Source of the DNA: Sulfurovum sp. | GTDB taxonomy: Bacteria; Campylobacterota; Campylobacteria; Campylobacterales; Sulfurovaceae | Direction: 5' to 3' | Assembly: GCA_003978395.1 (NCBI GenBank) | Contig: QNZV01000071.1 | Span: 1-16,632 of the forward strand | Length of the DNA: 16,632 nucleotides | Part shown: positions 1 through 7,669 of the stretch, piece by piece | How the letters are laid out: each line of letters begins with the position of its first letter | Position numbering within the stretch: the first letter of the stretch is position 1 | Made by a program: the position numbers and the translations under genes | The notes under the pieces: model-generated | What the model was told of the DNA's origin: nothing | The model's database searches: none | The model's input: the letters and a program-made list of their open reading frames with translations, nothing else

Positions 1-89
1 AGGGTAATCATCCAACCCCAAATAATTCCAGGAAGTGCAACATCAAGTGTTACAACAGCCTTAGTTGCTTCTATAACAGAATGTTCCAT
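1..89 (-). CDS. NrfD/PsrC-like quinone-interacting membrane subunit (N-terminus only)
   Basis: Only the first 29 codons and part of the next are inside the window; the gene runs off the left edge. The peptide begins MEHSVIEATKAV, continues TLDVALPGIIWGW and is entering a first hydrophobic segment. This resembles the start of PsrC/NrfD-type integral membrane subunits, which exchange electrons with menaquinol for a periplasmic molybdoenzyme. The start is supported by a GGAG Shine-Dalgarno sequence about 8 bases upstream and by the TAATG overlap with the iron-sulfur subunit stop (base 89 is shared), so the two are probably translationally coupled. An iron-sulfur subunit directly followed by NrfD is the classic order of polysulfide, thiosulfate and tetrathionate reductases. 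The substrate cannot be told from this fragment. Confidence 0.7.
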   Translation of the reverse strand, partial: MEHSVIEATKAVVTLDVALPGIIWGWMIT

Positions 90-826
90 TACTCTTCTCC
101 TTTTTCATTTGGCATATCTACAAAACTTTTATTATCAAGATGTTCATGACCAAAAATAGGTCCAGTAAATCTATCTAAAATTGAGTGGTTTGGGTCACCT
201 ACATGTTTAAGATGTGTAATATTATTAAATAGTCCATAACCTTCAATTCTCTCATGAGCTAGAGGATTAAGAGTCTGATTACCACCACCTACATAGTAGT
301 GTTTTGGATTAGTATGTTTTTCAGGTTTTCGTACTTGTACTCCACCTTGATGTTCCATAATATATCTTGATATATGAGAAGAACTATCTTCTACATCACC
401 AAATATATTTGCTTGAACAGGACAAGCAACAACACATGCAGGCATCATACCACTCTCTACTCTATGCGCACAATATGTACACTTGTCAGCAGTATTACTC
501 TCAGGGTCCATATAGATAGCTCCATAAGGACATGCCATCATACAACCTGCACAACCAATACATCTTGAACTGTCAATATTTACAATACCATTATCTAAAT
601 AATGCAGTGCAGATACTGGACAAATTCTTTCACATGGTGCATTTTCACAGTGATTACATCTTAGTGGTGTAAACGAACGCGATGTATCAGGGAATGTTCC
701 TATATCGATATATTTTACACGTAAACGCCAAGAACTTAATGGCACTTCATTTTCAACTTTACAGGCAATCTCACACCCTTTGCAACCCATGCAAAGGTTA
801 AGATCGACCAAAAAACCTAATTTCAT
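89..826 (-). CDS. PsrB-like four-cluster [4Fe-4S] electron-transfer subunit
   Basis: A 245-residue ferredoxin-like subunit of the DMSO-reductase superfamily (PsrB/PhsB/DmsB type). It passes electrons between a membrane quinol subunit and a molybdopterin catalytic subunit. Four cysteine groups are visible: C12/C15/C18/C22, C57/C60/C65/C69, C89/C92/C95/C99 and C116/C119/C131/C135, enough for four [4Fe-4S] clusters. There is no signal peptide; such subunits normally reach the periplasm together with a Tat-exported partner. The start has a very strong GAGGAGG Shine-Dalgarno sequence. The region after about residue 150 holds no cysteines and makes the protein longer than the roughly 190-205 residues of PsrB and DmsB. 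It is the first gene of its operon, since lysA is divergent, so no catalytic subunit lies upstream. Family sure, substrate unknown. Confidence 0.88.
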   Translation of the reverse strand: MKLGFLVDLNLCMGCKGCEIACKVENEVPLSSWRLRVKYIDIGTFPDTSRSFTPLRCNHCENAPCERICPVSALHYLDNGIVNIDSSRCIGCAGCMMACPYGAIYMDPESNTADKCTYCAHRVESGMMPACVVACPVQANIFGDVEDSSSHISRYIMEHQGGVQVRKPEKHTNPKHYYVGGGNQTLNPLAHERIEGYGLFNNITHLKHVGDPNHSILDRFTGPIFGHEHLDNKSFVDMPNEKGEE

Positions 827-844
827 GTTTCCTCCTCAATTTTT

Positions 845-864
845 TGATAACAGTTATTATTATA
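845..864 (-). promoter_or_regulatory. Promoter and candidate operator of the iron-sulfur/NrfD operon
   Basis: On the minus strand a perfect TATAAT -10 box occupies 864 to 859, about 33 bases before the start codon, with no clear -35 box, as is usual in this phylum. Just downstream, at the expected transcription start, lies an inverted repeat ATAAC-A-GTTAT (847-857), nearly extending to TGATAAC-A-GTTATTA (845-859). A palindrome at +1 is a sensible place for a repressor. The regulator is unknown. Confidence 0.5.
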
Positions 865-1006
865 TTTCAAGTGGGTAGATAATATCATTTTTTATAAAAA
901 GTTTTCATTATTTATTGAGGAATTGTTTGTTAATTTGAATGAGTGCTACTTTTTACTAACTACTCTTTTTCTTTATATTAAAAATATTGATTTAGTTTAT
1001 AAACGG

Positions 1007-1082
1007 AATAGATAAAAATAGATAAAATTATTTTTTTAAAAAAAGTCCATTAACCATCTATAAACTAAAATTTAGCTAAAAT
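1007..1082 (+). promoter_or_regulatory. Probable lysA operon promoter region
   Basis: A candidate -10 box TAAAAT lies at 1077-1082, placing the transcript start near 1089. There is no recognisable -35 box. Upstream are a T7A7 tract (1031-1044, at about -58 to -45, an UP-element position), a perfect tandem repeat of AATAGATAAA (1007-1016 and 1017-1026) and two CTAAAAT copies 11 bases apart (1065-1071 and 1076-1082). No riboswitch-like fold is evident in the short leader. Confidence 0.4.
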
Positions 1083-1115
1083 CGCGACAATTATAAAATT
1101 TAGGAATGATTTATT

Positions 1116-2342
1116 ATGAGTTTAGATATAACTACTTTAGTTAAAAAATATAATACCCCACTTTATGTGTATGATTTTAATACAATTACAAACCGATACG
1201 AAGAACTAAAAGATGCTTTTGGTGGAAAGAAATCATTGGTAGCCTATGCTGTGAAATCCAACTCTAACTTGGCTGTTATTCGTCATTTAGCCAATTTGGG
1301 GGCAGGTGCTGATTGTGTGAGTATTGGCGAAGTTAACCGTGCTTTAAAAGCAGGAGTTAAAAAATACCGTATTATCTTTTCAGGTGTTGGTAAAAGAGAT
1401 TCTGAAATTCGTGAAGCTTTAGAAAAAGAGATTCTGCTTATCAATTTAGAGAGTGAAGCAGAGATGAAGCGTGTTGAGATGATAGCCAAAGAGCTTAATG
1501 TCGAAGCTAGAATCTCTATTAGAGTTAATCCAAATGTTGACCCTAAAACACACCCTTATATCTCAACTGGACTGCATGAAAACAAATTTGGTGTTAGCAT
1601 AGACTCTGCAAAACGCATGTATATTTATGCTAAAAAATCAGATAATCTAAATCCTGTAGGTATTCACTTTCATATTGGTTCACAGCTTACAGAACTGGCT
1701 CCGATTACAGAGGCATGTGGAATTGTAGCCGACTTGGTACGCTCTTTGGATGCTATTGGTATCGAGATTAAATTTTTTGATGTTGGTGGAGGAATTGGTG
1801 TGGTTTATGATAATGAAACAACCATTCCACCAGCCGATTATGCAAAAGCGATTTTATCACAAATAAAAGGTTTAGATATGACCATTTTGAGTGAGCCTGG
1901 GCGATACATGATGGCAAATTCTGGAATATTCTTGACTTCTGTTCTGTATGAAAAAGTTAATGGAGATAAGCGTTTTGTTATTGTTGATGGAGCGATGAAT
2001 GATTTATTACGTCCAAGCCTTTATAATGCTTATCATAAAATAGAAGCCATTCAAAAAGAGGGAGAAGAGACTTCTCTAGCCGATGTGGTAGGTCCTGTTT
2101 GTGAAAGTGGAGATTTTTTGGGTAAAGATGTAGCCTTACCAGTGATGAATCATCATGATATTTTAGTGGTTCACTCAGCAGGTGCGTATGGATTTACAAT
2201 GTCAAGCAACTACAATACACGTGGGCGTTCTGCCGAAGTGGCTATTTTAGATGGAAAAGATTACCTTATTCGAGAGCGTGAAACATTTGAAGACCAGATA
2301 CGATTAGAAGAGAGTTGCGATAGCAGTTGGCAAATTAAATAA
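1116..2342 (+). CDS. lysA: Diaminopimelate decarboxylase
   Basis: Decarboxylates meso-diaminopimelate to L-lysine, the last step of lysine synthesis, in the cytoplasm with pyridoxal phosphate. At 408 residues it has normal length. The fold-type III barrel comes first: the PLP lysine is K47 in YAVKSN, HIGS is at 186-189, the phosphate-binding GGGIG at 224-228 and EPGR at 260-263. The C-terminal beta domain follows with the conserved CESGD (C329, active-site cysteine reaching the partner subunit) and SAGAYG (Y358). An AGGA Shine-Dalgarno sequence lies about 10 bases before the ATG. First gene of a five-gene operon; pheA starts 13 bases after its stop. The lysA-pheA-hisC order is shared with C. 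jejuni as I recall it. Confidence 0.96.
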   Translation: MSLDITTLVKKYNTPLYVYDFNTITNRYEELKDAFGGKKSLVAYAVKSNSNLAVIRHLANLGAGADCVSIGEVNRALKAGVKKYRIIFSGVGKRDSEIREALEKEILLINLESEAEMKRVEMIAKELNVEARISIRVNPNVDPKTHPYISTGLHENKFGVSIDSAKRMYIYAKKSDNLNPVGIHFHIGSQLTELAPITEACGIVADLVRSLDAIGIEIKFFDVGGGIGVVYDNETTIPPADYAKAILSQIKGLDMTILSEPGRYMMANSGIFLTSVLYEKVNGDKRFVIVDGAMNDLLRPSLYNAYHKIEAIQKEGEETSLADVVGPVCESGDFLGKDVALPVMNHHDILVVHSAGAYGFTMSSNYNTRGRSAEVAILDGKDYLIRERETFEDQIRLEESCDSSWQIK

Positions 2343-2355
2343 AAAAGGAAAAAAG

Positions 2356-3414
2356 ATGACATTAGATGAGTTACGCGTTCAAATAGATAGTATTGATGAC
2401 CAACTTTTAAAGTTATATAACAAACGGATGGAGTATGTACATAGGGTTGGAGAGCTAAAAAATACAACGGGTGCACCCATCTATCGTCCTGAACGTGAAC
2501 AGGCAATTTTAAATCGTTTAAAAAAACAGAATGATGGTAAATTAACCGATGAAGCGATTGATGCTCTATTTTTAGAGATGTTTGCTGTGGCTAGAAATTT
2601 GGAACGTCCAGAAGCTATCGCCTATCTTGGTCCCGAAGCCTCATTTACGCATCAAGCAGCCGAAAGTAAATTTGGAGCTATGAGTTCTTATTTACCAATG
2701 GGTTCAATTAAAGCTGTTTTTAGGGAAGTTAACCGAGGAACTGCTAAATTTGGGGTTATTCCTATTGAAAACTCTTCTAATGGTATTGTTAGTGATACTA
2801 TTAACTGTCTAAAAGAGTATAATTTAAAAATTATTGCTGAAGTATTTATAGATATTCATCACACCTTAGCCACCCGTTGTAATAACATTAAAGAGATAAA
2901 AAAAATCTACTCAAAAGATATTGCGTTTGACCAATGTAGAATATTTTTACAAGATTGTGGTCTTGATGAGGTGGAACTTATCCCCATAGAATCAACAGCA
3001 AAAGCTGCAAAAATGGCAATGAAAGAGAAAGATTCTGCTGCTATTTGTGCTAATGTCGCAGCAAAAATGTATGGACTTCCTGTTCTCTTTAAAAATATAG
3101 AGGATTGTTCAGACAATAAAACACGCTTCTTTATTATAAGTAACTTTGAAAATCTACAATCAGAAGAGGATAAAACCTCAATGTTGGTCTATTTAGACAA
3201 TACTCCTGGTGCATTAGTAGCATTTTTGAACGATTTTGAACGATGTGAAATAAACTTAACTAAAATAAAGTCACATATTGTAGAAGGGAAGTCTATCTTC
3301 TTTATAGAATTTAATGGACATCAAAAAGACCTTCATATTATGGATATAATGGCTAGACACGCAAAACTGATTAAAGTACTTGGCTCTTACGTTAAAGAGA
3401 ATGATGATATATAA
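2356..3414 (+). CDS. pheA: Bifunctional chorismate mutase / prephenate dehydratase (P-protein)
   Basis: Converts chorismate to prephenate and then phenylpyruvate, the precursor of phenylalanine. The 352 residues form an AroQ-type chorismate mutase helix bundle (about 1-82; R7, R24, K35, R47 and E48 fit the active-site pattern), a prephenate dehydratase domain (about 86-265; PIENSSNG at 136-143 and the catalytic TRF at 256-258), and a C-terminal ACT domain (about 275-347). The ACT domain keeps the GAL loop (285-287), but the usual ESRP phenylalanine-binding motif reads KSHI (305-308), so feedback control by phenylalanine may be weak or different. A strong AAGGA Shine-Dalgarno sequence fills the 13-base gap after lysA. 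hisC, whose family often also serves as an aromatic aminotransferase, follows 12 bases later. Confidence 0.95.
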   Translation: MTLDELRVQIDSIDDQLLKLYNKRMEYVHRVGELKNTTGAPIYRPEREQAILNRLKKQNDGKLTDEAIDALFLEMFAVARNLERPEAIAYLGPEASFTHQAAESKFGAMSSYLPMGSIKAVFREVNRGTAKFGVIPIENSSNGIVSDTINCLKEYNLKIIAEVFIDIHHTLATRCNNIKEIKKIYSKDIAFDQCRIFLQDCGLDEVELIPIESTAKAAKMAMKEKDSAAICANVAAKMYGLPVLFKNIEDCSDNKTRFFIISNFENLQSEEDKTSMLVYLDNTPGALVAFLNDFERCEINLTKIKSHIVEGKSIFFIEFNGHQKDLHIMDIMARHAKLIKVLGSYVKENDDI

Positions 3415-3426
3415 AAGAGAGAAATA

Positions 3427-4521
3427 ATGAAATTTAATGAAGCACTAAAAACTATAAAAACTTATGAAGCAGGAAAACCAATAGAACTTGTAGTTAGAGA
3501 GTTTGGAATAGAGCCTAAAGATGTGGTAAAACTGGCATCAAATGAAAACCCTAAAGGGTGTAGCCCAAAAGTAGCAAAAGCGATTGCAGACAACGCACAC
3601 AAAGCTTTTTTATATCCTGATGATTCAATGTTTGAACTAAAAGAGGCACTCTCCAAAAAGTTTGAAGTGCAAGATGATAATATTATTATAGGCGCAGGTT
3701 CTGACCAAGTTTTAGAGTTTATTTCACGTGCAGTTTTAACCTCTGATGACTCTGTACTTATGAGTCAAGTGACCTTTGCAATGTATGAGATTTACGCAAA
3801 GCAGATGGGAGCTAATATTGTTAGAACAGCCTCTTATCAACATATAGTAGAGGAGTTTATAGAGGCTTATAATGAGCATAAACCTAAAATTATATATCTC
3901 TGTACACCCAATAATCCTACAGGTGATGCCACTTCAAAAGAAGATGTTTTAAAAATTATTAATGCAGTTTCAAAAGAGACTTTAATCGTTGTAGATGGTG
4001 CTTATATGGAGTATGCTGCAGCGAAAGATAAACAGTATAGTATTACCCCCAATGATATAATAGATTTTTCAAATGTTATCTATCTTGGAACATTCTCTAA
4101 AGCCTATGGATTGGGTGGAATGCGTGTTGGTTATGGTATTGCAAACAACATACTCATTCATGAACTCTACAAGATGCGTCCTCCTTTTAATATTAGTACC
4201 CTTTCTCTTGTAGCAGGAATAGAAGCGTGTAAACATGAAGAGTTTGTAGAAGAGTCGATTGCCTTGCATACCGAGCAGATAAAACGTTATGAAGAGTTTG
4301 CAAAAGAACAAGGGTTCTCATATATAGATAGCTATACCAATTTTATAACCTATCTTTTTGATGATAAGATAGATTCAACAAAGATTGCAGATGAACTGCT
4401 ACAACAAGGTGTAATCATTCGTAACTTAGCCTCTTATGGTATGAATGCTGTACGTATTACCATTGGAACTAAAGAACAAAATGATAGACTCTTTTCAGTC
4501 TTAAGGAAGGTATTATCATGA
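3427..4521 (+). CDS. hisC: Histidinol-phosphate aminotransferase (possibly also aromatic)
   Basis: A PLP fold-type I aminotransferase that makes histidinol phosphate from imidazole-acetol phosphate; members of this family often also transaminate phenylpyruvate and hydroxyphenylpyruvate. The protein has 364 residues. SNENPKG is at 38-44, the PNNPTG motif at 161-166 and the PLP-stacking DGAY at 190-193. The Schiff-base lysine is K225 in TFSKAYGLGG, followed by R233, and the substrate-carboxylate arginine is R343 in AVRITIG. Its place directly after pheA, away from any visible his genes, suggests a role in the last step of phenylalanine or tyrosine synthesis as well as histidine; that is inference. 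Its stop overlaps the dxs start by 4 bases (ATGA), so translation is probably coupled. Confidence 0.93.
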   Translation: MKFNEALKTIKTYEAGKPIELVVREFGIEPKDVVKLASNENPKGCSPKVAKAIADNAHKAFLYPDDSMFELKEALSKKFEVQDDNIIIGAGSDQVLEFISRAVLTSDDSVLMSQVTFAMYEIYAKQMGANIVRTASYQHIVEEFIEAYNEHKPKIIYLCTPNNPTGDATSKEDVLKIINAVSKETLIVVDGAYMEYAAAKDKQYSITPNDIIDFSNVIYLGTFSKAYGLGGMRVGYGIANNILIHELYKMRPPFNISTLSLVAGIEACKHEEFVEESIALHTEQIKRYEEFAKEQGFSYIDSYTNFITYLFDDKIDSTKIADELLQQGVIIRNLASYGMNAVRITIGTKEQNDRLFSVLRKVLS

Positions 4522-6344
4522 ATAAATTTGGAGATTTAAAGACAAAAGATATTGCAGAATTAGAAGATATAGCACGAAAAGTACGCCAAAAGATTTTAGA
4601 TACTGTTAGTAAAAATGGGGGACATCTTAGTTCTACATTGGGGGCTACAGATATTATTATAGCTATGCATGCCGTGTTTGATGCAACCAAAAATCCTTTT
4701 ATTTTTGATGTCTCTCATCAATCGTATGCACATAAATTGGTAACTGACCGATGGGATAAATTTGATACTCTACGTCAATTTGATGGATTAAGTGGCTACA
4801 CAAAACCAAAAGAGTCCAATAACGATTACTATATGGCAGGTCACTCTTCAACCTCTATTTCACTTGCAACAGGTGCTGCAAAAGCCATTGCATTGAATGG
4901 AGAAGAAGATGAACGTGTTCCTTTAGCATTGATTGGCGATGGGAGTATGAGTGCAGGTATGGTCTATGAAGCGATGAATGAATTGGGCGATAGAAAATAC
5001 CCAGCAATTATTATTTTAAATGATAATGAGATGAGTATTGCCTCACCTATTGGAGCATTGAGCCGTATATTATCTCAAACTATGGCATCTCCTTTTTATC
5101 AAAAGTTCAAGAAAAAGACGAAAGAGATGTTAGAATCGCTTCCTAACTCTGCTACATATATGGCAAAAAGAGTAGAAGAGTCTTTTCAACTCATTACACC
5201 TGGTATTCTATTTGAAGAGTTGGGATTAGAGTACATAGGACCCATTGATGGACATAATATAGCCTCTTTGATAGAAACGCTAAAGTTAGCAAAAGAGATG
5301 AAACGTCCTGTTATTATTCATGTTCAAACAACAAAAGGCAAAGGCTATGAAGTTGCCGAAGGTGCAGGTTCAAGTAAAGAGCATTGGCATGGTGTTGGTG
5401 CATTTGATATTGCATCAGGAGACTCTCTTAAAAAACCTGCTCCAGTCGCATCAACTGCTATTTTTGCTGAAAAATTAGTAGAACTAGCCGATAATGATGA
5501 TAAAGTAGTTGGTGTAACAGCAGCGATGCCAAGTGGAACAGGGATGAGTAGTGCAATAGCCAAATATCCAGAACGTTTTTGGGATGTTGCTATAGCAGAG
5601 CAACATGCTGTAACCTCTATGGGTCCATTGGCAAAAGAGGGTTTTAAACCTTTTTGTACACTCTACTCTACTTTTTTACAACGAGGCTATGACCAAGTTA
5701 TTCATGACATTTGTCTTATGAACTTGGGTGTTGCTTTTGCAATTGACCGAGCAGGATTGGTTGGAGAAGATGGAGAGACACATCAAGGAGTTTTCGACAT
5801 CTCCTTTTTACGAGCCATTCCAAATATGACGATTTTTGCCCCATCAAGTAACAATACCATGAAACTAGCCATGGAGTTTGCAAAAGATTTTCCAACACCT
5901 TGTGCATTTAGATACCCAAGAGGAGCATTTAGTTCGCAAGATGAAGACAATACACCATTTGAGTTAGGAAAATCAAGAGTTGTAACCAAAGGTTCTAATA
6001 TTTTATTTATAGGTTATGGTAATGGTGTAGGACGTGCAGAAGAGGTAGCAGAGCTTATCGAAGCCACTCCAACTATTTTGGATTTACGTTTTGTAAAACC
6101 TTTAGACAAAAAAGAACTTTTAGAACTGGCTCAAACTCATAAAAGATGGTACGTATTTTCAGACTCTGTCAAAATGGGTGGTGTTGGCTCTGCTCTCATG
6201 GAGTTTTTAAGTGAAGAGAGAGTTTATGATATAGAGTTAACAACATTTGAGTATGAAGATAAGTTTATAACTCATGGAAATACTAAATTAGTAGAAGAGT
6301 CATTAGGTATTTTACCTAAACAGTTAGCAGAAAAAATTAAATAA
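4518..6344 (+). CDS. dxs: 1-deoxy-D-xylulose-5-phosphate synthase
   Basis: A thiamine-diphosphate enzyme condensing pyruvate and glyceraldehyde 3-phosphate, the first step of the MEP isoprenoid pathway. At 608 residues it is slightly shorter than the E. coli enzyme (620). H36 (NGGHLSS), the ThDP/Mg motif GDG 140-142 running to N170 in NDNEMS, the catalytic glutamate E361 (IAEQHAV), YSTFLQR (383-389), D418 and H422 in EDGETHQG, and R465/R468 in FRYPRG all match DXS rather than transketolase. The N-terminal block usually reading WDVGHQAYPHK is FDVSHQSYAHK here (63-73). It overlaps hisC by 4 bases and metK follows 12 bases later. In C. jejuni and H. pylori, from memory, dxs follows fliH; here no flagellar gene intervenes. 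Activity as DXS is very likely; a second copy elsewhere cannot be excluded. Confidence 0.93.
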   Translation: MNKFGDLKTKDIAELEDIARKVRQKILDTVSKNGGHLSSTLGATDIIIAMHAVFDATKNPFIFDVSHQSYAHKLVTDRWDKFDTLRQFDGLSGYTKPKESNNDYYMAGHSSTSISLATGAAKAIALNGEEDERVPLALIGDGSMSAGMVYEAMNELGDRKYPAIIILNDNEMSIASPIGALSRILSQTMASPFYQKFKKKTKEMLESLPNSATYMAKRVEESFQLITPGILFEELGLEYIGPIDGHNIASLIETLKLAKEMKRPVIIHVQTTKGKGYEVAEGAGSSKEHWHGVGAFDIASGDSLKKPAPVASTAIFAEKLVELADNDDKVVGVTAAMPSGTGMSSAIAKYPERFWDVAIAEQHAVTSMGPLAKEGFKPFCTLYSTFLQRGYDQVIHDICLMNLGVAFAIDRAGLVGEDGETHQGVFDISFLRAIPNMTIFAPSSNNTMKLAMEFAKDFPTPCAFRYPRGAFSSQDEDNTPFELGKSRVVTKGSNILFIGYGNGVGRAEEVAELIEATPTILDLRFVKPLDKKELLELAQTHKRWYVFSDSVKMGGVGSALMEFLSEERVYDIELTTFEYEDKFITHGNTKLVEESLGILPKQLAEKIK

Positions 6345-6356
6345 GGTAATAGTAAA

Positions 6357-7514
6357 ATGGCAAAAGAGTATATCTTTACCTCTGAATCCGTAACCGAGGG
6401 TCATCCCGATAAAATGGCAGACCAAATATCTGATGCAATCCTAGATTATATTATAGAACGAGACCCAAATGCAAGAGTGGCTTGTGAAACATTGGTTAGT
6501 AATGGCTTTTGTATTATTGCAGGAGAGCTTAAAACAGAGATTTATGCTCCAATGCAGGAGATAGCTCGTGAAGTTATTCGTGAAATTGGCTATACCAACT
6601 CTGCCTTTGGATTTGACTACCGTTCAGCTGGTGTACTTAACGGAATTGGGGAACAGAGTTCAGATATTACCCAAGGAGTGGATAGAGAATCAGGAGAATT
6701 GGGTGCAGGAGACCAAGGATTAATGTTTGGTTATGCCTCTAATGAGACACCTGAATTGATGCCACTACCTATTTTATTGGCACATAAAATTACAGCAAAA
6801 CTAGCAGAAGTCAGAAAAAATGGAACAGTCCCTTTTTTAAGACCTGATGGTAAAGCACAAGTAAGTGTTAAATACAGAGACAATATACCTATAGCTATTG
6901 ATACCATTGTTGTCTCGACGCAACATGACGATAATGTTAGCCAAGAGATAGTCAAAGAAGCTGTTATATTAGAAGTCTTAGAAGCCGTTATTCCCAAAGA
7001 ATTTATGAGTAAAGATATTACCTATCATATTAACCCTACAGGACGTTTTGTGATTGGTGGACCTCAAGGTGATGCAGGATTAACAGGACGAAAAATAATT
7101 GTTGATACCTATGGAGGCTCTTGTCCTCATGGTGGTGGAGCATTTTCAGGAAAAGACCCAACAAAAGTAGACCGTTCAGCAGCCTATATGGCTCGATATA
7201 TTGCTAAAAATTTAGTAGCTTCGAACATTGCAGATAGGATAACCATTCAAATAGCCTATGCTATTGGGGTAGTGCAACCTGTTTCTATTATGATTGATAC
7301 ACATGGAACAAGTTCTATAGAGGAGTCCAAAATAGAAGCTTGTGTTGAAGCACTTTTTGATTTGACACCTGCTGGAATTATCAAAGAGCTTAATCTTTTA
7401 CGTCCTATTTATAAAAAAACAGCCTCTTATGGACATTTTGGTCGAGAAAATATGCAATTTACATGGGAAGAGACAAATAGAGTAAAAGAGATAAAAGCGT
7501 ATTTAAAAATATAA
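6357..7514 (+). CDS. metK: S-adenosylmethionine synthase
   Basis: Forms S-adenosylmethionine from methionine and ATP, supplying methyl groups for the cell. With 385 residues it matches the family length (E. coli 384). SESVTEGHPDKMADQ at 9-23 carries the catalytic H16 and metal ligand D18; the adenine loop GAGDQGLMFGY is at 116-126; the P-loop-like GGGAFSGKDPTKVDRSA lies near 257-273. Its Shine-Dalgarno sequence is weak. The 12-base gap after dxs makes it the last gene of the lysA operon, and there is no room for a SAM riboswitch in front of it. In H. pylori, as I recall, metK directly precedes ndk-(YceD)-rpmF-plsX-fabH. The same neighbourhood occurs here with a ferredoxin gene inserted or retained between metK and ndk. 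Confidence 0.97.
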   Translation: MAKEYIFTSESVTEGHPDKMADQISDAILDYIIERDPNARVACETLVSNGFCIIAGELKTEIYAPMQEIAREVIREIGYTNSAFGFDYRSAGVLNGIGEQSSDITQGVDRESGELGAGDQGLMFGYASNETPELMPLPILLAHKITAKLAEVRKNGTVPFLRPDGKAQVSVKYRDNIPIAIDTIVVSTQHDDNVSQEIVKEAVILEVLEAVIPKEFMSKDITYHINPTGRFVIGGPQGDAGLTGRKIIVDTYGGSCPHGGGAFSGKDPTKVDRSAAYMARYIAKNLVASNIADRITIQIAYAIGVVQPVSIMIDTHGTSSIEESKIEACVEALFDLTPAGIIKELNLLRPIYKKTASYGHFGRENMQFTWEETNRVKEIKAYLKI

Positions 7515-7566
7515 TTTTTGATTCCAGTAATGACTATCAATATCTTATTTTTATCAAAGATGTTCA

Positions 7567-7587
7567 TTTGCTACTATTTGTAGCAAA
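7567..7587 (+). terminator. Possible weak terminator or hairpin after metK
   Basis: A perfect 8-base stem TTTGCTAC / GTAGCAAA (7567-7574 and 7580-7587) with a 5-base loop lies 52 bases after metK. It is followed by A residues rather than T residues on the plus strand, so it is not a textbook intrinsic terminator. It may mark the 3' end of the operon transcript. Nothing else is evident in 7515-7630. Confidence 0.35.
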
Positions 7588-7634
7588 AAACTCTACTAAA
7601 AAGTATCGTTTAAAGAAATTATTAATCTACTTTT

Positions 7635-7642
7635 GCTATAGT
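7635..7642 (+). promoter_or_regulatory. Ferredoxin gene promoter (-10)
   Basis: TATAGT at 7637-7642, preceded by G and C in a TTTTGC context, lies 27 bases before the ferredoxin start. The implied leader is about 20 bases and holds an AAGGA Shine-Dalgarno sequence at 7659-7663. No convincing -35 box. The 155-base gap after metK supports separate transcription. Confidence 0.45.
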
Positions 7643-7669
7643 TTGGAAACTTTAAATTAAGGAATTAGA

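Noticed and set aside
374..568. Plus-strand open frame inside the iron-sulfur gene
   Set aside because: Antisense to a clear four-cluster ferredoxin; composition is an artefact of the cysteine codons on the other strand and it has no ribosome-binding site.
1083..1115. Lysine riboswitch before lysA
   Set aside because: The leader is too short and unstructured for the lysine aptamer.
5345..5563. Minus-strand open frames inside dxs and other genes
   Set aside because: Shadow frames of strongly conserved enzymes, without ribosome-binding sites or recognisable domains.
6345..6356. SAM riboswitch before metK
   Set aside because: Only 12 bases separate dxs and metK.
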